From the NCBI GenBank assembly GCA_041689775.1, contig JBDNFP010000145.1, positions 1-20,411 of the forward strand: a stretch of 20,411 bases of DNA, given 5' to 3'. Shown here in pieces: positions 15,694 through 20,411 of this stretch (its first letter is position 1; each line of letters starts with the position of its first letter). The notes below the pieces were generated by a model. It searched no databases. It was not told the origin of the DNA and saw only the letters and a program-made list of their open reading frames with translations. This stretch comes from JBDNFP01 sp041689775. Lineage in GTDB: Bacteria > Bacteroidota > Bacteroidia > Cytophagales > Spirosomataceae. A program made the translations under genes and the position numbers.

Positions 15694-16293
15694 TTATTGG
15701 TGACGACTACGAAGTACGCCAATAACTTCGTCTAAATCAATATTTTTGTGTTCGAGCAAAACAAGCAGGTGAAACAACAGATCAGCTACTTCTCCCTTGA
15801 ACAGGTCGTCGTTATTGTCCTTGGCTTCAATAACTACTTCTACGGCTTCTTCACCAACTTTCTGGGCTATTTTGTTAACTCCTTTTTTAAAAAGGGAGGT
15901 AGTATAGGACGATTCTGATGGGTTATTTTTACGGTCACGGATGATTTGCTGTTGCAGATAGTTTAGGAACTGCGCTTGTCCGATGTTGATCTCATCAAAG
16001 CAGGTATCCGCACCAGTATGGCAGGTAGGGCCAGCCGGAACTGCCTTGATCAGGATGGTATCTCCGTCGCAGTCGGTCAGGATATCCTGTACGTGCAGGA
16101 AGTTGTCGGAGGTTTCTCCTTTGGTCCAGAGGCGCTGCTTGCTCCGGCTAAAAAACGTTACTTTTTGCTCGGCTCTGGTTTTTTCGAGCGCTTCGGCATT
16201 CATGTAGCCTAGCATCAGTACTTTACCAGTGGCGCTGTCTTGCACTACAGCAGGGAGGAGTCCGTCGGGTGATTTTTGAAAATCTAAGTTCAT
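15694..16293 (-). CDS. hisIE: Bifunctional phosphoribosyl-AMP cyclohydrolase / phosphoribosyl-ATP pyrophosphatase
   Basis: HisIE performs steps two and three of histidine synthesis. HisE removes pyrophosphate from PR-ATP, and HisI opens the adenine ring to give ProFAR, the substrate of HisA. From the ATG at 16293 the protein has 199 residues. The HisI half (about 1-108) shows GYMNAEAL, FFSRSKQRLWTKGETS, and the metal ligands of CDGD (Cys75) with Cys91 and Cys98. The HisE half (about 112-199) shows SLFKKGVNKIAQKVGEEAVE and a DLLFHLLVLL helix. A TTG two codons upstream (16299) is less likely. It follows hisF by 68 bases. Confidence 0.96.
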   Translation of the reverse strand: MNLDFQKSPDGLLPAVVQDSATGKVLMLGYMNAEALEKTRAEQKVTFFSRSKQRLWTKGETSDNFLHVQDILTDCDGDTILIKAVPAGPTCHTGADTCFDEINIGQAQFLNYLQQQIIRDRKNNPSESSYTTSLFKKGVNKIAQKVGEEAVEVVIEAKDNNDDLFKGEVADLLFHLLVLLEHKNIDLDEVIGVLRSRHQ

Positions 16294-16361
16294 ACTCAAG
16301 GGGCAGGCAATTTGCCTTATTTCTTTTCAGTTGTTTTTGTTAAACGGGTAGTAAGCCCATA

Positions 16362-17150
16362 CTACTTTGTCATCCGCATTGGAAGGCCCTGCTTTTGCAG
16401 GTAGCTTTTCAGATCGGGAATATCAATTTCCCGGAAGTGAAAAATACTCGCGGCCAGTCCGGCGTCGGCTTTTCCGGTAGTGAATACCTCCTGAAAGTGT
16501 TCCATGGTACCCGCACCGCCCGAGGCAATGACCGGGATGTTGGCATTACCCGAAATGATGGCGGTCAGTTCGAGCGCAAAGCCGGCTTTGGTACCGTCGG
16601 CATCCATGGAGGTGAGCAAGATTTCGCCGGCTCCCCGGTCTTCTACTTCCTTGGCCCAGGCAATGGTACGTAGCTCGGTGGGTTTGCGGCCCCCGTGGGT
16701 ATGTACAATATGGTCGCCGCCGGCTTCGGGGAAGTCTTCGATGTGGGGTACGTAGCGTGTATCAATGGCTACTACGATACATTGGCTGCCAAACTCCAAC
16801 GCCAGTTCATTGATCAGAGCAGGGTTTTTGACCGCCGCCGAGTTGATCGAAACCTTATCGGCTCCGGCGTGCAGCAGCGCCGATACGTCAGCAATAGACG
16901 AGATACCACCACCCACCGTAAAAGGAATGTTGATGGTATGAGCTACGCGCCGTACTAGTTCGGTAAAGGTTTTACGGCCGTCTACGGTCGCCGTAATATC
17001 CAGAAAAACCAGTTCGTCGGCACCGTGTGCGGCGTAAAGTGCGGCAAGCTCCACCGCATCGCCGGCGTCGCGCAGGTTCACAAAGTTTACGCCTTTAACC
17101 GTGCGGCCGTCTTTTACGTCGAGACAGGGAATAATCCGTTTTGTCAGCAT
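16362..17150 (-). CDS. hisF: Imidazole glycerol phosphate synthase, cyclase subunit HisF
   Basis: HisF is the cyclase half of the HisFH complex. It uses ammonia delivered by HisH to turn PRFAR into imidazole glycerol phosphate and AICAR. The 262-residue (beta-alpha)8 barrel has CLDVKDGR with catalytic Asp11, VVAIDTR with catalytic Asp130, and phosphate loops VGGGI and ASGGAGT. All key residues are present at their usual numbers. The ATG overlaps the hisA stop by one base (TGATG), so translation is coupled. A segment of about 15 residues after Asp130 (VPHIEDFPEAGGDHIVHTHG) carries the variable loop seen in the family. Confidence 0.98.
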   Translation of the reverse strand: MLTKRIIPCLDVKDGRTVKGVNFVNLRDAGDAVELAALYAAHGADELVFLDITATVDGRKTFTELVRRVAHTINIPFTVGGGISSIADVSALLHAGADKVSINSAAVKNPALINELALEFGSQCIVVAIDTRYVPHIEDFPEAGGDHIVHTHGGRKPTELRTIAWAKEVEDRGAGEILLTSMDADGTKAGFALELTAIISGNANIPVIASGGAGTMEHFQEVFTTGKADAGLAASIFHFREIDIPDLKSYLQKQGLPMRMTK

Positions 17151-17869
17151 CAGAAATTCAGTTTACGTAAATCGTCCAGGCTTACCCGTCCTTCGTAGAT
17201 GGCCTTGCCCACGATCACTCCGTAGAGGTTCATGTCGGCTAGTTTATAGATATCGTCGAGGTTGCTTACCCCACCGCTCGCCACGATGTTGAGGTCGGGG
17301 CAGCGATCCTGTAAGTTGCGGTAGAGGTCAAACGACGGCCCTTGCAACAAACCGTCTTTGGCGACGTCGGTACTGATGATGTACTTCACGCCTTTGGCTA
17401 CGTATTCTTCCACAAAATCATAGACCCATAGTTTGGTGCCTTCCTCCCAGCCGCTCACCGCAATTTTTTCATTTTTGGCGTCAGCGCCCAAAATAATTTT
17501 ATCGCCGCCGTATTGGCTGAGCCAACTTTCAAACAAATCGGGTTGTTTTACGGCTACGCTTCCGCCGGTAATCTGCTTGGCTCCGCATTCAAACGCTACC
17601 CGGATGTCTTCTTCTGACTGCACACCGCCACCGAAGTCGATGTGTAGTCTCGTTTTAGAAGCAAGGGCTTCGAGTACCTTCCAATTAATGATCTTTTTGG
17701 CTTTGGCGCCGTCGAGATCTACCAAATGTAGGCGGGTCAGCCCGGCATCTTCAAACTCCTTGGCTACTTCCAGCGGTTTCTCGTTGTATATTTTCTTTTG
17801 GTCGTAATCTCCTTGGGTCAGGCGTACGCACTTCCCATCAATGATATCTATGGCAGGTATAATATACAT
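17150..17869 (-). CDS. hisA: ProFAR isomerase HisA
   Basis: HisA isomerises ProFAR to PRFAR by an Amadori rearrangement, feeding HisF. The 239-residue (beta-alpha)8 barrel starts MYIIPAIDIIDGKCVRL with catalytic Asp8. It has LVDLDGA (50-55), GGGVQ (80-84), the second catalytic aspartate in LGADAK (Asp130), TDVAKDGLLQGP and ASGGVS. It lies four bases after hisH and overlaps hisF by one base. Residues and length are standard, and a TrpF-like dual role (PriA) is not suggested by the motifs. Confidence 0.98.
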   Translation of the reverse strand: MYIIPAIDIIDGKCVRLTQGDYDQKKIYNEKPLEVAKEFEDAGLTRLHLVDLDGAKAKKIINWKVLEALASKTRLHIDFGGGVQSEEDIRVAFECGAKQITGGSVAVKQPDLFESWLSQYGGDKIILGADAKNEKIAVSGWEEGTKLWVYDFVEEYVAKGVKYIISTDVAKDGLLQGPSFDLYRNLQDRCPDLNIVASGGVSNLDDIYKLADMNLYGVIVGKAIYEGRVSLDDLRKLNF

Positions 17870-17873
17870 GGAC

Positions 17874-18461
17874 TTACATTTTTAGAAAATTGTTGAGTAT
17901 TGTTTCGCCCACGTCGCCACTGATTTCGCAGTGAAACTGAGCGGCGTAAAAATTGTCTTTGTGGAGTAGTGCGCTAAACGGACGGATGTATTCGCAGCTA
18001 GCAATGGTATAGTCACAAATGGGTGCGGCAAAGCTATGCACAAAATATACGTAGGCATTTTCAGGAACATCCCGCAAGATACCATCCTTATACTCATAAA
18101 TATTATTCCAGCCCATGTGGGGTACTTTAAAGCCGGGAGTGGTAGGAAAGCGCTGTACATCCACGTCAAATATACCCATGCAGGTGGTATCGTTTTCTTC
18201 GGAGTAGCGGCACATGAGTTGCATGCCTACGCAAGTACCGAGTACGGGTTGTGTCAGCGACGGAATCAACAGGTCAAGCTTTTTGCTTTTCAGGTAGGCC
18301 ATGGCGGTACTTGCCTCACCAACCCCCGGAAAAATCACCTTATCGGCCGAGCGGATCTCCTCCTCATCGTCGGTGTAAAGGTAGCTCACGCCAAGGCGGT
18401 CGAGGGCATACATGACCGACTGCACATTACCGGCGTTGTACTTAATAATGACGGTTTTCAT
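17874..18461 (-). CDS. hisH: Imidazole glycerol phosphate synthase, glutaminase subunit HisH
   Basis: HisH is a class I glutamine amidotransferase that releases ammonia for HisF. The 195-residue protein shows FPGVGEAS, the nucleophile loop GTCVGMQL (Cys77) and PHMGWN. The catalytic His177 and Glu179 lie in AAQFHCEISG. In most HisH proteins the last motif is HPE; here the proline is Cys178, although the His and Glu of the triad are kept. hisH is the first gene of the run and has a long leader with attenuator-like elements. hisA follows after four bases. Confidence 0.97.
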   Translation of the reverse strand: MKTVIIKYNAGNVQSVMYALDRLGVSYLYTDDEEEIRSADKVIFPGVGEASTAMAYLKSKKLDLLIPSLTQPVLGTCVGMQLMCRYSEENDTTCMGIFDVDVQRFPTTPGFKVPHMGWNNIYEYKDGILRDVPENAYVYFVHSFAAPICDYTIASCEYIRPFSALLHKDNFYAAQFHCEISGDVGETILNNFLKM

Positions 18462-18590
18462 TGTAGCTTATTAGTGGTTAGGTAGTGAACTGCTTTGGAA
18501 CTCCTTCTAAACAGTCTGATTGGGCCTAGTCTCTCTCAATGATTTTATAGAAATAGTTCTAACTACCTGATTGCTAAAACCAGATACCTG

Positions 18591-18743
18591 AAAAACAAAA
18601 ATGAAGCCCGACTCGGTTAGGAATCGGGCTTCGGGGGTACTATGTATTCAACCTTATTACACCATTTTATTTGCAAAAACAAACCACCCAAAACCCTATC
18701 CAAGAACGCTATGATAGGTGTGATGATATGTTTTTGCTGTTAT
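18591..18743 (-). promoter_or_regulatory. Candidate attenuator in the hisH leader
   Basis: On the minus strand a short frame reads TAT CAT CAC ACC TAT CAT ... TAG (18728 to 18696), encoding YHHTYHSVLG. CCTATC (18718-18713), inside those codons, can pair with GATAGG (18700-18695). GGGTTTTGGG (18696-18687) can pair over ten positions, two of them G-U, with CCCGAAGCCC (18635-18626). The latter overlaps the 5' arm of a terminator hairpin, GAAGCCCGA (18632-18624) with TCGGGCTTC (18611-18603), followed by ATTTTTGTTTTT (18602-18591). A 9-bp outer stem GCAAAAACA (18737-18729) / TGTTTTTGC (18681-18673) encloses the His codons. The layout fits ribosome-stalling attenuation. No ATG, GTG or TTG opens the leader frame after the -7 box (it reads ACG ATA ACA), so the peptide is unproven. 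Confidence 0.55.
18603..18632 (-). terminator. Intrinsic terminator in the hisH leader
   Basis: A 9-bp stem, GAAGCCCGA/TCGGGCTTC, with a 12-base loop is followed on the minus strand by ATTTTTGTTTTT. It lies 142 bases upstream of the hisH ATG and 161 bases past the DUF72 stop. It could serve simply as the DUF72 terminator or, as argued for the leader, as the terminator arm of an attenuator. Confidence 0.75.
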
Positions 18744-18750
18744 CGTGCCA

Positions 18751-18758
18751 CAAAGGTA
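18751..18758 (-). promoter_or_regulatory. Candidate -7 box for the his transcript
   Basis: On the minus strand this reads TACCTTTG, matching TAnnTTTG. The -33 position is poor (TTCTG instead of TTTG). The box is 290 bases from the hisH ATG, so a leader of roughly 280 bases would result. I found no equally good box between it and hisH. Confidence 0.5.
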
Positions 18759-18792
18759 AGTAAACTTTTTGAAGGAATGCAGAAAAAAATAG

Positions 18793-19710
18793 TTAAAAAA
18801 GACTACCCTGAACTACCTGTGGACGTATGATAGGAGGCTCTATGGAAAGTTCAATTTTTGAGTTTAATTGTTCAATCCAGTAGTTGGTTAATTCGGGGGC
18901 TAGTAGGTTTTCTCCGCAGTGAATAAAGATGTAGGCTTTCTGTAATCCTTGCCCAAACCAGTCGGCTAGGCGATCTACCCAGGCGTCGGCGCGAGTGTAA
19001 TCCGTAGGGTGCAGTTCGTTGCCAACAAATCGGAGTACCACCGTGGGGGTGGTCAGGCACATGTGCAGTACATCCCGGCGACCGGCCACGTCAGACATCA
19101 CGGTACCGATACCCCGCTCCCGGAAAAGTTCTATGGTGCGCTGCCAGGTGGTTTCGTCGGTAAACCAGCTGGGGTGCCGAAACTCGACCGCGATGGGGAA
19201 GCCCTCGGGCAGGGCTTTTAAGAAATTTTCGAGGGCCGCCACCTTAGAAGTATCAAAGGAAGGCCCTAGTTGCAGAAAGGTCGTGCCTAGTGTATCGCCT
19301 AGTCCAAGTACAGCATTCACAAACTGAGTACTCGGCAGGATTACATTGACTAGCTGCGCATCGTGGCTGATGGCTTGCGGCCATTTGGGGCAGTACCGAA
19401 AGCCCTCGGGGGCCGTGTCACGCCAACGCTCGATGGTAGCTTCCGAAGGTATCTGGTAATGCGTCACGTTCAGTTCGATGGTATTGAACTGTCGGGTGTA
19501 GTGGTACAGGAACTCCTTGTCTTTGGCGTTAGACGGATAGATTTTGCCCACCCAGTCCTTATTGGCCCAAATCGGCGGGCCGATGTAGACTTCTTTATTG
19601 GAAGTTGGCTCGGCGCTTTTCAACACTTCCGTCGTGAATTGGTGCGTGAACGGGAGGGTGAAGTCTACGTTTTCTACGTTTTCTATATTTTCTAGCTTGC
19701 CGAAGTCCAT
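18793..19710 (-). CDS. DUF72 (YecE-like) family protein
   Basis: The 305-residue protein belongs to DUF72, a TIM-barrel-like family of unknown biochemical role. Visible family features are YIGPPIWANKDWVGKIYP (a longer form of the usual G-x-x-x-W N-terminal strand) and FNTIELNVTHYQIPS (residues about 75-89). Also present are FRYCPKWPQAISHD, FLQLGPSF, AVEFRHPSW (about 193-201), VVLRFVGNE and YIFIHCGEN. The N-terminus starts MDFGKLENIENVENVDFTLP, where a 9-base DNA unit has been repeated to give xEN steps. No catalytic assignment is possible. The gene stands alone upstream of the his leader. Confidence 0.9.
   Translation of the reverse strand: MDFGKLENIENVENVDFTLPFTHQFTTEVLKSAEPTSNKEVYIGPPIWANKDWVGKIYPSNAKDKEFLYHYTRQFNTIELNVTHYQIPSEATIERWRDTAPEGFRYCPKWPQAISHDAQLVNVILPSTQFVNAVLGLGDTLGTTFLQLGPSFDTSKVAALENFLKALPEGFPIAVEFRHPSWFTDETTWQRTIELFRERGIGTVMSDVAGRRDVLHMCLTTPTVVLRFVGNELHPTDYTRADAWVDRLADWFGQGLQKAYIFIHCGENLLAPELTNYWIEQLNSKIELSIEPPIIRPQVVQGSLF
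19664..19699. repeat. Degenerate 9-base tandem repeat inside the 5' end of the DUF72 gene
   Basis: Four consecutive 9-base units read TCTACGTTT, TCTACGTTT, TCTATATTT, TCTAGCTTG on the plus strand. They are in frame and encode the KLE-NIE-NVE-NVD stretch at residues 5-16 of the DUF72 protein. Confidence 0.75.
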
Positions 19711-19820
19711 TGGAAATCAATTTTGAATTAGTGAGGGGTCCGCCCCCGCAGTGATAGAATGAGTGAATGGTGGAATAGTCGGCTTTGTATATTGGGCTGT
19801 TTTCCAGCCTCTATTACAAA

Positions 19821-19828
19821 CAAAAGTA
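19821..19828 (-). promoter_or_regulatory. Candidate -7 box for the DUF72 gene
   Basis: The minus strand reads TACTTTTG, matching TAnnTTTG, 111 bases before the ATG. No convincing -33 TTTG is present. The intervening leader contains GGGG-TCCG-CCCC (19735-19746). Confidence 0.35.
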
Positions 19829-19984
19829 TGCCAGAAAAAGTCACGGGTGCTTGAATTGAGCCAAGGGAGGCAAGGGGGAGGTCCGCTGATGAACGTAATA
19901 GGCCGTCAATTTTGAAAAGTGGGAAGTGAACTAGTTTGAGAACAATTGCCTATCTTGTGAAGGCTGAATAACTTTTAACAATAG

Positions 19985-20051
19985 AAAAAGTACGACATCA
20001 AAAATACAAGAAATTCTATAAATAGTTCTAATAAATACAAAAAGTACGACA
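19985..20051. repeat. 13-base direct repeat AAAAAGTACGACA, 54 bases apart
   Basis: Identical copies occur at 19985-19997 and 20039-20051 in the AT-rich gap between the DUF72 gene and the transposase. The spacing is a multiple of three. In one frame both copies would encode KKYD within an open stretch without start codon that ends at a TAA near 20143. Apart from these copies and the DUF72 -7 box, I see no gene or RNA in 19711-20207. Confidence 0.6.
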
Positions 20052-20207
20052 AAGCTTTCGTATATACAGGAGTTGGTGGCAAGCATAAAATTGTACTCGT
20101 AGGGCGACTGCCTCTATTCTGTAACTCGACACATTATTAATTCATTGGACTTATTCAAAATATTTAATTTTTAGGTACTTTGACAATTTTTGTGGTTAAG
20201 TTGAACT

Positions 20208-20411
20208 ATGCAAGAAACAGACTTCTATCAAGCCCTGCTATCGCTTCCTGATTTGGTCATTGACGGCGTCGAACTGTCGCCCAATCGCATCACGCTTTCC
20301 TGCCACACCAGCACCCCACAGCAGGCTTGCCCGCTCTGCCTCCGGCCCACCGCTCAGGTCAACCAGCACACCCATCGGCAGGTGCGCGACCTGGACATCT
20401 CGGGCCGCCAA
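20208..20411 (+). CDS. ISL3-like transposase, N-terminal part (runs off the window)
   Basis: The ATG at 20208 opens a frame that is still open at the window edge (68 codons). The peptide begins MQETDFYQALLSLPDLVIDG and continues with the zinc-ribbon half CPLC (residues 41-44). A VNQHTHRQVRDLDISGRQ stretch follows, the pattern in which ISL3-family transposases place an N-terminal zinc finger and the first strand of the DNA-binding domain. The codon use is markedly GC-rich compared with the AT-rich leader. No terminal inverted repeat could be identified upstream, so the left end of the element is not placed. It could be intact beyond the window. Confidence 0.7.
   Translation, partial: MQETDFYQALLSLPDLVIDGVELSPNRITLSCHTSTPQQACPLCLRPTAQVNQHTHRQVRDLDISGRQ

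Noticed and set aside
18720..18753. Alternative leader peptide from the TTG at 18753 (MWHDNSKNISSHLS)
   Set aside because: The TTG is part of the -7 box, so it would be upstream of the transcript start. Its His codons are isolated and do not lie in the pairing region.
18642..18830. 62-codon plus-strand frame across the his leader
   Set aside because: It overlaps the -7 box, the leader hairpins and the 3' end of the DUF72 gene, has no recognisable features, and looks like chance.
19985..20143. Small gene with KKYD repeats
   Set aside because: There is no start codon, ribosome site or known family. The 54-base repeat explains the repeated residues. It is kept only as a possible remnant.
1..20411. 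CRISPR array, tRNA or rRNA genes
   Set aside because: No regularly spaced repeats, cloverleaf-like segments or rRNA motifs were seen on either strand.

Overview
The window looks like a chromosomal segment from a member of the Bacteroidota, most likely the order Cytophagales. The reasons are a porU-porV pair of the type IX secretion system, a bacterial geranylgeranylglyceryl-phosphate synthase, a DUF4369/TlpA-type thioredoxin, and several start-site regions carrying the Bacteroidota -7 box TAnnTTTG. The order-level placement is inference. Genes are dense and conserved. Mobile DNA is confined to the two edges.

Layout. 1-583 is a scar. The 5' end of an IS630-like element (minus strand) abuts the out-of-context 3' end of a RapZ C-terminal-domain gene, followed by two hairpins and a candidate promoter for gatB. 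584-4271 holds gatB (tRNA amidotransferase), a secreted DUF4369-thioredoxin protein and proC, all on the plus strand. purB runs convergently and shares its stop region with proC. A MIP channel (plus) converges on a minus-strand M16-family protein that lacks the zinc-binding HxxEH motif. 7943-13262 is the minus-strand cluster sprT-like, porU, porV, bounded by two strong intrinsic terminators. A 58-residue lipoprotein gene with a good promoter lies just upstream. 13665-18461 is a long minus-strand run: hisH-hisA-hisF-hisIE, two small membrane proteins of 'holin'-named families, a single-span membrane protein, and pcrB. 18793-19710 is a DUF72 (YecE-like) gene. 19711-20207 is AT-rich and non-coding as far as I can tell. 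An ISL3-like transposase begins at 20208 and runs off the window.

How the genes work together. HisH and HisF form the imidazole glycerol phosphate synthase. HisA supplies its substrate and HisIE performs the two preceding steps, so the cluster covers the middle of histidine biosynthesis; hisG, hisD, hisC and hisB are not here. PorU and PorV act together in the outer-membrane attachment complex of the type IX system.

The most interesting element is the roughly 290-base untranslated leader of hisH. It carries a -7 box, a short frame with His codons (Tyr-His-His-Thr-Tyr-His), a 1:2 hairpin over those codons, a potential antiterminator and a terminator with a T-rich tail. These are the parts of a translation-coupled attenuator, but I could not find a standard start codon for the leader peptide. 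Other points worth a second look are the IS-disrupted rapZ-like fragment, the non-catalytic M16 protein without an adjacent partner, the HisH active-site variant HCE, and two terminators placed immediately before the starts of downstream genes.
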